Below are positions 32,701-40,605 of a DNA stretch of 43,740 nt, piece by piece (the stretch's first letter is position 1; each line of letters begins with the position of its first letter). Position numbers and translations under genes: made by a program. This stretch comes from JBFMGD01 sp040751775 (GTDB lineage: Bacteria; Bacillota; Dethiobacteria; DTU022): assembly GCA_040751775.1 (NCBI GenBank), contig JBFMGD010000023.1:1-43740 (forward strand), in the 5' to 3' direction. The notes under the pieces are model-generated. The model was given only the letters and a program-made list of their open reading frames with translations, searched no databases and had not been told where the DNA came from.

Positions 32701-33689
32701 GCCTCTGAACGACGGACGGCCTCCCGCGCTGCGTATTCATCCGTCACGTCGGAGAAAACCATGACCACCCCGCCGACATTGCCGTGAGCGTCCCGAATCG
32801 GCGCCGCGCTGTCGGCGATCTGGCGCCTGGTTCCGTCACGGGCGATCAGAAGGGTATGATTGGCCAGGCCGACGATCCGGCCGGATTCCAGCACCCGGCT
32901 CACCGGATCGACGGCGCTCTCGCCGGTTTGGGCATTAACAACCCGGAACACCTCGGTGAGCGGCCTATTGACTGCTTCCTTAAACAACCACCCGGTTAGC
33001 CGCTCGGCAGTCGGGTTCATGCGCGTGATCCGCCCCGCGGGATCGGTGGCGATGACCCCGTCACCGATCGACTGCAAGGTGACGGCAAGGTTTCCCTCGC
33101 TTTGCCGGAGTTCCTCCAGCGCTTCGTGATGCCGGGCGGCTTCAATACAGGCGGTAATACGCGAGGCCAGGGTTAAGGCCAGCAGCTCTTCCTCGGGCAG
33201 CCAGCGCCGTTTTTCCCCGGTATGTTCGAAACTCAAAAGCGCGGTCAACTTGCCGTTAACCCAGACCGGCGCGTCGAGCAGGGAAACGATCCCTGTTTTC
33301 CGGTAGTAGGCAGCCGGAATCCGGGCCGTGCGCGGATCGCTGTAGACATCTTCGGCGGCAATAACCTTACCGATGCTGTGGCACCGGCAGTACTCGGGGA
33401 AGAGCGCACTCTCCAGGATATCGCCGCTGCTGTGAGTCTCTTTGCTGAGTTCGTAGAGATCGTGGCAATAAATCTGCGAATAATCGGGGTTGTAGAACCA
33501 GATACTTACCCGTTCGCTGCCCATCACCCGCGCGGACAACTCCGTGATCTGCGGCAGCGCCTCCAAGGGGCTGCCTGCAAAATGAGCAGTTTGCCTGATC
33601 AGCGCTGCAAAGAGATCAATGTTCTCCTGCAATTGCAACTCGCGTTCATTATACCCGGTATCGCTACCCGCGCTGTTGGCCTGAGACAT
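29799..33689 (-). CDS. GAF-PASx6-GGDEF-HD-GYP signalling protein
   Basis: A 1296-residue cytoplasmic c-di-GMP protein with no membrane helix. Domains: GAF (about 25-185) and six PAS (about 198-320, 335-440, 455-580, 595-705, 720-830, 840-950). GGDEF spans about 960-1115, with GGDEF at 1039-1043 and I-site RGSD 1030-1033. HD-GYP spans about 1120-1290, with HDLGK at 1170 and HHERWDGTGYP at 1223. Both output domains keep their key residues, so it may make and degrade c-di-GMP. The second PAS carries HCYEIWYNRSEPCAECP, a Cys cluster suggestive of metal or redox sensing. It is monocistronic. The ATG has GGGTAGGGG upstream. Confidence 0.93.
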   Translation of the reverse strand: MSQANSAGSDTGYNERELQLQENIDLFAALIRQTAHFAGSPLEALPQITELSARVMGSERVSIWFYNPDYSQIYCHDLYELSKETHSSGDILESALFPEYCRCHSIGKVIAAEDVYSDPRTARIPAAYYRKTGIVSLLDAPVWVNGKLTALLSFEHTGEKRRWLPEEELLALTLASRITACIEAARHHEALEELRQSEGNLAVTLQSIGDGVIATDPAGRITRMNPTAERLTGWLFKEAVNRPLTEVFRVVNAQTGESAVDPVSRVLESGRIVGLANHTLLIARDGTRRQIADSAAPIRDAHGNVGGVVMVFSDVTDEYAAREAVRRSEAEKSLILNSTAEIFAYCDRDLRIRWANNAYGEMLSQPPQTLVGRHCYEIWYNRSEPCAECPLVEARDTGHPRHGEVVIPDGRVLLLRGYPVLDEGGAVTALIKFGLDITDRKRAEEALDESQQRLHDIIESLPDATFAIDMDGKVIAWNRVMEKTTGIKAAEILGRGEYAYAVPFYGHRRPILIDLVFQPDSAVEKSFLSIKREADKSLISESFCPMVGATGTYFWAKATPLYDRKGNPVGVIESIRDINEQMAAEEAVRQSREWYRTMVEDIPALLCRLSPDKTFTFANDAYCRFMGKKREEIIGDKLCFYIPPDTYKKVERLLTSLTPDQAVAAHEHANQAHDGQSRWIRWSNRALFDREGVLLEYLCIGEDITEQKQVYDALQASEILKGSIVEAIPDMLIRFNRHGRYLDILHHDPDKLYYPLDQMLGKTVDEVLPAELARNLLACIERSLQTGQLQTIEYSLKTPAGLLEFEARCIVSGANEVVTFVRDITEEKKVAEDLRKSEERYREILASIEEGYYEVDLTGKITFCNEAACQVLGYQQAQLQGMSFRRLFKDPKAVFNTFKQVFVSERSDRAFTTEIVCKGGSTIFGEFSISPIRNKEGSITGFRGVVRDITERIRVEEQLRYLSLHDQLTGLYNRTFFEAELKRLDGSRSYPITIISADLDGLKLVNDTIGHIQGDQQLIACAGVLRDSIRGSDILARVGGDEFTAILPRTDDKTGEKISGRIRENIALYNEKHAEFPLSLSLGVATIESGETSLNELFKRADDLMYRDKLYRSDSARSQIVQALLAALAERDYITEGHAQRLAELCRKVGIKLNLTTRQLSDLALLAQVHDLGKVGIPDSILFKKGSLTEEEWEIMRRHPEKGYRIAVSSPDIAGVADLILKHHERWDGTGYPLKLKGREIPVECRILAIVDAYDAMTHERPYSKVKTKKAALAELKRCAGIQFDPELVKLFLLVI

Positions 33690-33805
33690 CGGAAGAACCC
33701 CTACCCTTAAAAAAATGGAATAATAAGAAGTATTCGACAGGTTTGGCTAAAACCCTCTTCTTTTTGCGGGGGTTTATCCCGGCGCAGGCGTCAGGCGGCC
33801 TCTAG

Positions 33806-33826
33806 TAAACGTGCCAGGCACGTTTA
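33806..33826. repeat. perfect 21-nt palindrome at the end of the C_GCAxxG_C_C gene
   Basis: Arms TAAACGTGCC (33806-33815) and GGCACGTTTA (33817-33826) around a single A. It overlaps the stop codon of the gene at 33824. It could act as a terminator hairpin, but it lacks a T-tract and may be a dispersed palindrome. Confidence 0.6.
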
Positions 33827-34264
33827 GCGATTGAGCATCTCCTCCAACAGCGCGATGGCATCGCGGATATAGCCCGTGCACAGGGTATTATGGAGATCTT
33901 TTGCCTTAATTAACTCCGCTTCCGCGGGAATGCTCACATCGTAACCCAAAAGTGCGCGGCATTTCAGCTGACCGTGACACTCCTTGAACTTTTCGATAAA
34001 AATGCCGGCCTGCTCGTAAGCATATTCCTTGGTCTCCAGGTCGCCGGGTCGGGTCATGCCGTATTTCAGGCCGAGCGCCATCAAGGCACCCATAACCGCG
34101 CCGCAGGTCTCGCCCATCCTGCCGATACCGCCACCCAGGGCGCCGGCTACCCGCAAAGCGGCCTCTTTATCCAGGCCTAAATCAGGGGCGAAAACCGCCA
34201 GCACCGTCTGGGCACAATTAAAGCCCTCTTTAAAAATAGCCTGGGCTTCTTCACTTCTGTCCAT
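33824..34264 (-). CDS. C_GCAxxG_C_C family protein
   Basis: A 146-residue member of a small all-helical family named for its motif: FNCAQTVL, then LGGGIGRMGETCGAVMGALMALG, then CHGQLKCRALLGYD and a late Cys in LCTGYIRDA. The conserved cysteines and the occurrence of relatives fused to redox modules suggest a redox or metal role, but the function is unproven. The ATG has GGGAGG 8 bp upstream. It is a single gene. Confidence 0.88.
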   Translation of the reverse strand: MDRSEEAQAIFKEGFNCAQTVLAVFAPDLGLDKEAALRVAGALGGGIGRMGETCGAVMGALMALGLKYGMTRPGDLETKEYAYEQAGIFIEKFKECHGQLKCRALLGYDVSIPAEAELIKAKDLHNTLCTGYIRDAIALLEEMLNR

Positions 34265-34421
34265 CTCTTCAACCTCCCGCCGTCTTTATAAAACATTTCT
34301 ACGAAAACGGCCGGTTATCCTTTCCAGGTGCTTGTCGAGAGAAGGGATATATGCTTTCGCAGCGAAATAAGCTCTATTGAAGCACAGTGAATATTAACCT
34401 TTTCCCGAAAGGTGGTTCAAG

Positions 34422-35930
34422 ATGCCTGAATCCGAAAGTATGCTCAAGAAGCAAAACATTTTACTGGTGTGGGCCTTGTTCATCGGATTGCTGTTTAACT
34501 ACCTTTTCTCCGGAAAACCGACGGGTGTCTCCTTCCCGATCTTTACCGTCGCTTTCTATCTTTTTTTTATCTTGAACATGAAGGGGCTCCTGCAGCGGCG
34601 GGAGAGGGCGGCAGGCTGGTTGCTGCTTATCCCCGTGCTGGCCCTCTCGGCAACATACGCGATTTACGCCCCCAATTTTTTCTGGATCATCAACTTTTTG
34701 CTGCTCCCCGCCCTGATCGTTTTCCATACCGAAATTATCTTCGCGGGCGGCGCAAGCAACCTGTTTTCGATCGGCCGCCTGATCAGCAGTTTTGCCAACC
34801 GGTTCGGGTTTACGCTGGCCGGCTTCTTTATCTCTTTCAGCGTCGTGGGGAGATCTTTACGGCAGAAAGGAGATAAAGAACGTTTCTCTGTCTTGAAAAA
34901 GATATTAGTCGGGATCATTATTGCAGTGCCCTTCTTGCTGCTGGTTATCTACCTCCTTTCATCAGCCGACCAGGTGTTCGCTTACTATTTCAAACAGATC
35001 GCCTATATCCAGATTAATGTCAGCCTGGGAGACGTACTGCTGGTTATATTGATCGCATTTTTGTCATTCGGTTTTGTCTTCAGCTTTTGGAAACAAAAAG
35101 AAAGAGAAGAACAGCTCAAGGCCAAGATGCAGGCGGTAGAGGCAAACGCCCCGCAAAACCAGGCAGGAAATGCGCCGGTTCCGGAAATAAAAAAATGGGA
35201 TCCAATCACAGTGCTCACTTTTCTGCTGCTCTTGAATGCGGTCTATGCCGTCTTTGCGGCGATCCAGTTTTCATACCTTTTCGGGGTGTCGGGACTTGCA
35301 CTGCCGGCGGGGTATACATATGCGGAATATGCGCGCCGCGGCTTTTTCGAGCTGATTGTAGTCTCTGTGCTTAATTTCGGTATGCTTTTGATCGTGATCG
35401 GCGCAGTCTGTAAGAAAAACCGGGTTGCACTGGGCGTGATTCAAGGCCTGCTTGTGCTGATGGCAATCAGCACCGCGGTCATCCTCACCTCCGCCCATCT
35501 CCGGTTGTCGCTCTATGAGCAGGCCTACGGATTTACATTCTTGAGAGTTATCGCCCATGTCTTCATGGCCTACATCGCCGGGCTGCTGATCATATCACTC
35601 GTCAAAATCTTCCGCTACACCATCAAGCTAAACCAGGTGTTTTTTATCGTTTCAGCTGTTTTTTATCTTGCGATCAACTACGCCAATATTGACGGCTTTA
35701 TTGCCCGTAAAAATATTGACCGCTATCTCGCACTGGGCAAATTGGACCAGGCCTACCTGCTCTCCCTTTCAAACAACGCCGCTCCCCAGTTGGCCAGGCT
35801 CCTCGACGATGAAGATCGTATAATTGCCGGCGCGATCAGGGCAGACCTTAATTGGCGCCGGGCGGCGCTGCCAGACCACTGGCAGTCCTTTAACTTAGCG
35901 GATTACAGGCTGAGCAAGATCAGGGAATAG
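34422..35930 (+). CDS. DUF4173-like polytopic membrane protein
   Basis: A 502-residue protein with about 12 membrane helices. A charged cytoplasmic stretch sits at about 222-252 (KQKEREEQLKAKMQAVEA). The C-terminal soluble tail contains YLALGKLDQAYLLSLS. The LFSIGRLISSFANRFG region and the overall pattern match DUF4173 proteins; the function is unknown. The start is ATG 34422 with AAAGGTGG upstream; ATG 34440 is an alternative. It is convergent with the DUF1189-like gene, with 4 bp between stops. Confidence 0.65.
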   Translation: MPESESMLKKQNILLVWALFIGLLFNYLFSGKPTGVSFPIFTVAFYLFFILNMKGLLQRRERAAGWLLLIPVLALSATYAIYAPNFFWIINFLLLPALIVFHTEIIFAGGASNLFSIGRLISSFANRFGFTLAGFFISFSVVGRSLRQKGDKERFSVLKKILVGIIIAVPFLLLVIYLLSSADQVFAYYFKQIAYIQINVSLGDVLLVILIAFLSFGFVFSFWKQKEREEQLKAKMQAVEANAPQNQAGNAPVPEIKKWDPITVLTFLLLLNAVYAVFAAIQFSYLFGVSGLALPAGYTYAEYARRGFFELIVVSVLNFGMLLIVIGAVCKKNRVALGVIQGLLVLMAISTAVILTSAHLRLSLYEQAYGFTFLRVIAHVFMAYIAGLLIISLVKIFRYTIKLNQVFFIVSAVFYLAINYANIDGFIARKNIDRYLALGKLDQAYLLSLSNNAAPQLARLLDDEDRIIAGAIRADLNWRRAALPDHWQSFNLADYRLSKIRE

Positions 35931-35934
35931 ATCT

Positions 35935-36726
35935 TTACCGGTTCAGCCCGGTGATATCCCCTTTTCGGTCATTTAGTATTGTTATAGCCCTGAAAAGGTA
36001 GATAAGCGCGATACCATAATAAAAAACCCAAAATAACGGTACGGTGACCTCCACTATGTTCAGCAGCGCCTTCAACACCATGGGAAGGGTGAGGGTGTAG
36101 ATGCTCAGTTTGTACAGATTGCCGAAACCGATTTTTGTTTTAGCGGTACCTGCAAAAATCAAGCCGCCGGCACCGATGATCAAAGCGCTGAGCAGTTTGC
36201 CGCAGAAATAGAAAATGAATCCGAAAAAGATGATCAGGAGTGAAAACCATTTTAACATCGGGAGCCATTCAATCACGTCATCCTTGGTGATACTAATATT
36301 CCCCAGCGATTTAAAGCTGTATTGCTCTAAGCGATAAGCGTTCTGCTTTTGGAACCATCCATGCTTTGTAATCAGGATGCCTTGCTGGTAGTTATCCAAT
36401 ACGCTACCGTCCAGCTGCCCCGTGGTATCGACCGCGAAAAAATAATCAGCTGATTGATCTATAATATATGGCATCGCCGCATCCATTGTCAGTTCGCCAT
36501 TGTGCAGCTCGAAGTGAGGCGCATCTGTATTCATAGCCAGAACCATTTCGTCAATCGTAGCGCAATAATTTACTAAGGGCTTAATACCGCTCAACCCGGC
36601 CAGGATTACTGAAATGAAAAACAGGTATAAAAATGCCCTTCCCAGGGATTGGCGAAAAAAATAGCGGTAAGCTTCGATCTTAAACATACTGGAGACAAAT
36701 TGCCTGGGTAAATCCATCTTCTCCAA
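35935..36726 (-). CDS. DUF1189-like membrane protein
   Basis: A 263-residue protein: a membrane helix after FFRQSLGRAFLYLFF, then an extracytoplasmic domain (about 50-160), then three or four helices (from about 165). The DUF1189 pattern fits, including the large extracellular loop between helix 1 and the C-terminal helices. The function is unknown. The start is TTG 36726 with GGGGGTG 7 bp upstream; an ATG three codons later is too close to its site. Confidence 0.65.
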   Translation of the reverse strand: MEKMDLPRQFVSSMFKIEAYRYFFRQSLGRAFLYLFFISVILAGLSGIKPLVNYCATIDEMVLAMNTDAPHFELHNGELTMDAAMPYIIDQSADYFFAVDTTGQLDGSVLDNYQQGILITKHGWFQKQNAYRLEQYSFKSLGNISITKDDVIEWLPMLKWFSLLIIFFGFIFYFCGKLLSALIIGAGGLIFAGTAKTKIGFGNLYKLSIYTLTLPMVLKALLNIVEVTVPLFWVFYYGIALIYLFRAITILNDRKGDITGLNR

Positions 36727-36778
36727 CCGTAGTCACCCCCACATATGTTAATAAACAACCTGCCGGCTATTATGTAAT

Positions 36779-37108
36779 TTATTCTTCCTTGCAAGCGTTG
36801 TTCGATTGACTCTCTAATAATCTTGGATAATCTCTTACCCCATGCGCTACCCGCAAGATAATAATCTCATTATAAAATTTATAAAACAAAAGGTATTTTT
36901 CAATGATGAGCATTCGGAATCCCGCCTCGCGCATTTTCTTATCGGGAACCAGTATACCGAGTTTCGGAAAAGTTGCAAGCCGGTAAACACTGGCAACGAG
37001 TTTATCGTGCATCTTCATTGCAACTGCCTTACTGTCCTTAGCAATATACAGCACGATTTCCTCTAAATCGTCAAGGGCTGTCTGCAAAAACTCCACTCTA
37101 CACTTCAT
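36779..37108 (-). CDS. type II toxin, RelE/ParE family
   Basis: A 109-residue toxin. It opens CRVEFLQTALDDLEEIVLYI, has RMLIIEKYLLFYKF in the middle and ends with ILRVAHGVRDYPRLL, the ParE/RelE strand pattern. Whether it cuts mRNA or poisons gyrase cannot be told from the sequence. It overlaps the antitoxin stop by 11 bp, with its ribosome site AAGGGG inside the antitoxin gene. Confidence 0.88.
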   Translation of the reverse strand: MKCRVEFLQTALDDLEEIVLYIAKDSKAVAMKMHDKLVASVYRLATFPKLGILVPDKKMREAGFRMLIIEKYLLFYKFYNEIIILRVAHGVRDYPRLLESQSNNACKEE

Positions 37109-37364
37109 TGATCAGCCCCTTTATTCTTTCACTGACTTCCTCAATGGTATAAGTGTTTGCACCAGAGATTTTTGCGGCTTCCGCTTCCAGGAGCTTTTCA
37201 CGCAAATCCAACATTTCTTCCCGATAAGAATAGGCTTCAATGCTCATAACCACAAGGTCGCCCTCGCCATTTTTGGTAAGGAAAACCGGCTGCATTTTTT
37301 CCTTGCAAAACCTTGAAATATCATTATATTCATTTCTCAACGCTGTTGAAGGTTTAATTATCAT
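37098..37364 (-). CDS. type II antitoxin, Phd/YefM family
   Basis: An 88-residue antitoxin. The N-terminal DNA-binding fold is IIKPSTALRNEYNDISRFCK and VFLTKNGEGDLVVMSIEAY. The toxin-binding tail is acidic and helical. I use ATG 37364, with GAGG 8 bp upstream; an in-frame ATG at 37370 is nearly as good. It is first in the operon, as usual for autoregulated modules. Confidence 0.88.
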   Translation of the reverse strand: MIIKPSTALRNEYNDISRFCKEKMQPVFLTKNGEGDLVVMSIEAYSYREEMLDLREKLLEAEAAKISGANTYTIEEVSERIKGLINEV

Positions 37365-37376
37365 GCTCATCACCTC

Positions 37377-37421
37377 ATAGTATTCTATACAATTTATATC
37401 ATTATTCTATGCAGGAGTCAA
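37377..37421 (-). promoter_or_regulatory. toxin-antitoxin promoter and operator
   Basis: Minus strand TTGACT (37416-37421), 17-bp spacer, TATAAA (37393-37398). An inverted repeat ATAG-N4-CTAT (37377-37388) covers the expected start of transcription. The word ATAGAATA occurs there and again in the spacer, a good candidate for two antitoxin-binding sites. Confidence 0.6.
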
Positions 37422-37439
37422 CAATTGGAGAAAACCTGT

Positions 37440-38055
37440 TTTAAATCCACGCCCAATCCCGGGAAGTTTACCGATTGTGCCGTCTCATTGCTTTTGAAGG
37501 TCTGTTTTTGCTCAATATTGATGCCGGCAAAAGCCTGCTCTTTTCCGCGCTGCAAGCGTTTATCGAGGCGGTCGGTTTCAGCTTCAGCATGTTTGCTGCC
37601 GCCGGCGGGGTGAAAAGCCAGGCGGTATTTATTTCTGGACCGGCGCCAGAAAATACTTCCTGCGCATCTGGGGGGTGAACTGTTCCTGACGCTGCTATTG
37701 CTGTTACTCTCTCCTCCCTGACAGCCGGCTGGGGCCTGTGGCTGTTGTCGGTTTTGCGGGTGGTTTACCTTAGCGCCTGGCCGGTTATCTGAACACGGCC
37801 TTCGGCTTTCCGATCACCATTATCGCCGGCTGGCTGATCATCGTTGCTAAGGCGCCGCGAATTTGCCATACTCCGGTCGTTCGGCATGACGCCGCGCGGC
37901 TTCAACCGCATGATCTACCTCGAGAGCCTGTTTTACGGCCTGAAAGCGCGTGCGTGATCACCGTGCTGCTGATCGTTTTCAGCACCATGCTCTACGCGAT
38001 CTCGAAGCTGAAGACGGAGAATATCGTGGACACGCTGCGCCGGGAAAGCATTTAA
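37440..38055 (+). pseudogene. decayed FtsX-like ABC-transporter permease
   Basis: Fragments in different frames recall the C-terminal part of an FtsX/BceB-like permease. They are RSFGMTPRGFNRMIYLESLF and YGLKA (about 37887-37955), then VITVLLIVFSTMLYAISKLK and TENIVDTLRRESI ending in TAA at 38055. Upstream pieces (LNTAFGFPITIIAGWLIIVA; LQAFIEAVGFSFSMFAAA) look like membrane segments. At least two frameshifts and several stops separate them. No ATPase partner is present. No intact gene exists in 37425-38060. Confidence 0.65.
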
Positions 38056-38069
38056 AGTGAAATGAAAAG

Positions 38070-38096
38070 GGTGGCAGGGAACCGTCCCCTGTCACC
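38070..38096. repeat. REP-like hairpin
   Basis: Arms GGTGGCAGGG (38070-38079) and CCCTGTCACC (38087-38096) pair with one G-T, loop AACCGTC. The first 18 bases match 16 of 18 at 26259-26276, and 20100-20120 is a more diverged relative. These look like a dispersed short palindrome family of the kind mobilised by RAYT transposases. Confidence 0.55.
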
Positions 38097-38122
38097 ATGC
38101 GGCAATTCGAAAGAGCGCCACC

Positions 38123-38735
38123 TTAACCCATCGCACGCCGGATGACAATCAGTTGATCTCTTTCATCGATCGCCTCATATATTTTTTTCTCGCCGAACTT
38201 CAGGATATCCCCCATCGCCTCAAAGGAAGAGTGCTTATCCCCTCGCTTGAGCGCCTCCAAGAGTTTCCGGTTTAAAGCCAGCGAAGTTTGCGGTGCGCCG
38301 GCCAGTGAATAGAAAAACTCGGTAAAAAATGAATAGACCGGCTTGAATGATTGGAATACAAGCTTGCTGACAATGTTGCCTGAAACAGCGACGATTTTAT
38401 AGTGGAAATCATAATCACATTCGGTTAAGACGGGGATATCTGCAAGGTGCTCTTCTTTTCTTTGAAGATTACTTGTCAAATACTCAATATCCTTTGCCGT
38501 AACGTGGCGAGAGGCTTCAGCGGCGGCATCTGTTTCAGTGGTAAACCTGAATTTTAGCAGGGAATCAAGGGTTTGCCTGTCGATAGTCCTGCGAATACGA
38601 AGCGTTTGCACCAGGGTATCGAGCGAGCCGTCACTGTAAAAATCCCTCACATAGGTGCCGCTCTGGGGATAGGTTTAGACAAATCGATTCTGCGACAACA
38701 TGGCGATAGCTTCAATAAGAGCCATTTGCGTTCTT
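38123..38735 (-). pseudogene. FadR/GntR-type regulator, truncated
   Basis: An open frame (38123-38650, 175 residues from a GTG) encodes the all-helical FCD ligand domain: DFHYKIVAVSGN, then FFTEFFYSLAG. The winged-helix domain is missing except for its end, which is read upstream in the same frame as RTQMALIEAIAMLSQNRFV, then TAA, then TYPQSGTYV. That matches the recognition helix and wing of GntR proteins, with a premature stop at 38675-38677. The first half of the DNA-binding domain is absent, and the IS element begins 35 bp beyond. It cannot bind DNA as encoded. Confidence 0.75.
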
Positions 38736-38769
38736 TGAAAACGCCTGAAATATAAAATGTCATTAAATT

Positions 38770-38789
38770 ACAATGTCATTAACTTAAGG
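38770..38789 (+). repeat. IS left terminal inverted repeat
   Basis: ACAATGTCATTAACTTAAGG is the exact reverse complement of 40606-40625. Confidence 0.9.
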
Positions 38790-38802
38790 CTTTTGAACTA
38801 GG

Positions 38803-38849
38803 AAAAGGGCTGGTTTTTGATTTGTTTTATCAAAATCCCAGTCCTTTTT
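38803..38849 (-). terminator. hairpin between the IS end and the transposase stop
   Basis: Arms AAAAGGGCTGGTTTTTGAT and ATCAAAATCCCAGTCCTTTT form a long, slightly imperfect stem with T-rich flanks on both strands. It would stop the transposase message and also outside transcription entering the IS. Confidence 0.65.
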
Positions 38850-38940
38850 GCTTTAATCAAGGAATTATCAGCGTTGTAAGGGTAAAGTGTTCGATTGGGG
38901 AAGCACTCATCTATAGGATTTTGATTCTGCTAGGGTATAT

Positions 38941-40254
38941 TTAGGGGTGATTATTTGAGTAATTCCCGACCAGTTGCCCTCGGGTTCGGGGATAATGTCG
39001 CCCTTTGCGCACCGGAAGCAAGTTCTGTTTTATTTCATCTATAATTGATTTCATTAACTCCTCACGTTTCTTTCTATCTTTTTCCAGAATGAATGAGATA
39101 AGTTCTTCTTTCATGATACCAATAGCAATGTTTTTGTTGATGGCCATCACATATTTTTGCCGGTTGCTTTCATCTGCCTCTAGTTCCATCTGTGCTTCCA
39201 ACGCCATATCATTCATTACATTACAGAGATATACTGTGGCAAAAATATCCTGTTCCAGTAGGATGGGCTTGGTCCCAGTGAAGTTTTCAATACATAGTTT
39301 GTTTTTGAGGTCATCATACACGGTTTCTATTTCCCACCTCATGCTGTATAAAACGCCGATTTCCTCGGTTGAAAATTTATCAGGCGAAAGGTTAGTTGCC
39401 AGATATTCGTTGCCACCATTTTGCAATCTTATACGTACAAAACGCAAGACTATGCTTCCTGTTTTTTCTAGCTTATCTGCAATCGGAGTACCCCTATGGG
39501 GATTGATCCGAGTCCTGTCAAAGACAATCTCAACCATACAGTCATCATCATCCATCTGGTTTTGTTCTTTTTTAAATGATGTTAGGCCTAGTCTAACCAG
39601 GAATTTTGTCTGCCGTTCGATGAGTTCGATAAAGAGTTCACCTGAAGGATACCCTCTGTCAAAAACAAAAACGCAGGGATGATGGCCAACCACTTCACTG
39701 ATATTGTCAATATGGGCCAGTGCCTGCTTTCGTTCATCGAACTTCCACCGGTTAATGCTACCGTCAATTATCATTTTATTTACGGTGTCATACAAACAGG
39801 AAAGTCCTATTTGGGCTTGAGGTTTCACATTTTTTCTGGAGGCATTCCCATAAAGCTTTACGTTTTCTTCCGTTGTTGGTACGTTAATAGCAGAACCGTC
39901 AGCAGCCAAAATAAGATAGCCATTTCGTTTCTTTACCATTTCTGTATCCTTATAAAAGTTAGATGCATGAAACCTTGCCAATTCCAAAAATGCTTCCGGG
40001 TTTAATTTCATCCTTTGTTTTAGGTACCCGGTTTTTGATATCTTATCTTTGAGGAACAATATTTTTTTAAAACTTCTCAGTTCCATAATAAGTGTCCTTC
40101 CTTTCCGGAATAGTACAGTCAGTATTAGCTTGTCCAATGGCATTTTCCTTTTTCTCATAAAATGGCTTCCCTTCAAAGCTCTGCACATTGCAATAAAACT
40201 GCCTCTGCTGGAATGTTCCATATCATTTAATATACGCATTTCGGAATGTCTCAC
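38941..40254 (-). CDS. IS4-family DDE transposase
   Basis: About 437 residues from GTG 40254, which has AAAAAGGAG 8 bp upstream; the frame is open to an ATG at 40284. The first catalytic Asp is in LILAADGSAINVP and the second in VFVFDRGYPSGE. The IS4 signature YREK is intact: YSMRWEIETVYDDLKNKL has Y-x2-R-x3-E-x6-K. The frame is complete. A short ORF overlaps its 5' end and carries what looks like the N-terminal module of larger IS1634-type transposases. Confidence 0.9.
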   Translation of the reverse strand: MRHSEMRILNDMEHSSRGSFIAMCRALKGSHFMRKRKMPLDKLILTVLFRKGRTLIMELRSFKKILFLKDKISKTGYLKQRMKLNPEAFLELARFHASNFYKDTEMVKKRNGYLILAADGSAINVPTTEENVKLYGNASRKNVKPQAQIGLSCLYDTVNKMIIDGSINRWKFDERKQALAHIDNISEVVGHHPCVFVFDRGYPSGELFIELIERQTKFLVRLGLTSFKKEQNQMDDDDCMVEIVFDRTRINPHRGTPIADKLEKTGSIVLRFVRIRLQNGGNEYLATNLSPDKFSTEEIGVLYSMRWEIETVYDDLKNKLCIENFTGTKPILLEQDIFATVYLCNVMNDMALEAQMELEADESNRQKYVMAINKNIAIGIMKEELISFILEKDRKKREELMKSIIDEIKQNLLPVRKGRHYPRTRGQLVGNYSNNHP

Positions 40255-40544
40255 TACAGCCACTCCTTTTTCATTAGTCGTCATATACCAGCTTTGGTTT
40301 TTTCTTAGAATAGGCAGCCTTCAGATACGGAATCTGATCCTCTGTAACTGGGCCAAGATTAGCTTTTACTGACTGGACTACTTTCCCATTAATTCTTTTG
40401 TTTTCTACAAGGCTGGCATAGTAGTGCTTCTTGCCACCATAAGTTTTTGTAAGAACCTTAATAAACAACGTCACCACCTCTCACTACAATATAGCATTTA
40501 ATCAGCCTTATATCAACCAGATATTCGTAATACATCTCACTACA
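40249..40544 (-). repeat. three copies of TGTAGTGAGA in the IS upstream region
   Basis: TGTAGTGAGA occurs on the minus strand at 40535-40544, 40479-40488 and 40249-40258. The second and third each fall at the start of an ORF. They could be transposase-binding or regulatory sites. Confidence 0.6.
40274..40468 (-). CDS. short IS ORF resembling an IS1634-type N-terminal module
   Basis: A 64-residue protein from TTG 40468, with AGGTGG 5 bp upstream. It opens MFIKVLTKTYGGKKHYYASL and continues VENKRINGKVVQSVKANLGP. This beta-rich segment is found at the N-terminus of many IS1634-like transposases. Here it is a separate ORF. Its stop overlaps the upstream ATG (40284) of the transposase frame in ATGACGACTAA, so the two may be translationally coupled. 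Confidence 0.6.
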   Translation of the reverse strand: MFIKVLTKTYGGKKHYYASLVENKRINGKVVQSVKANLGPVTEDQIPYLKAAYSKKKPKLVYDD

Positions 40545-40560
40545 GCTAGTGCAAAAAAAT

Positions 40561-40582
40561 AATGACCATAATTATGATCATT
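40561..40582. promoter_or_regulatory. 22-bp near-perfect palindrome upstream of the IS genes
   Basis: AATGACCATAATTATGATCA plus TT is symmetrical except for one base pair. It lies between the terminal repeat and the first IS gene, where an operator would be expected. Confidence 0.45.
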
Positions 40583-40605
40583 ATCCGTTAACTTTTTGCC
40601 ATTTC

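Noticed and set aside
38745..38795. A clear target-site duplication of the IS
   Set aside because: Flanks are AT-rich and similar but not identical over a defined length, so I do not call one.
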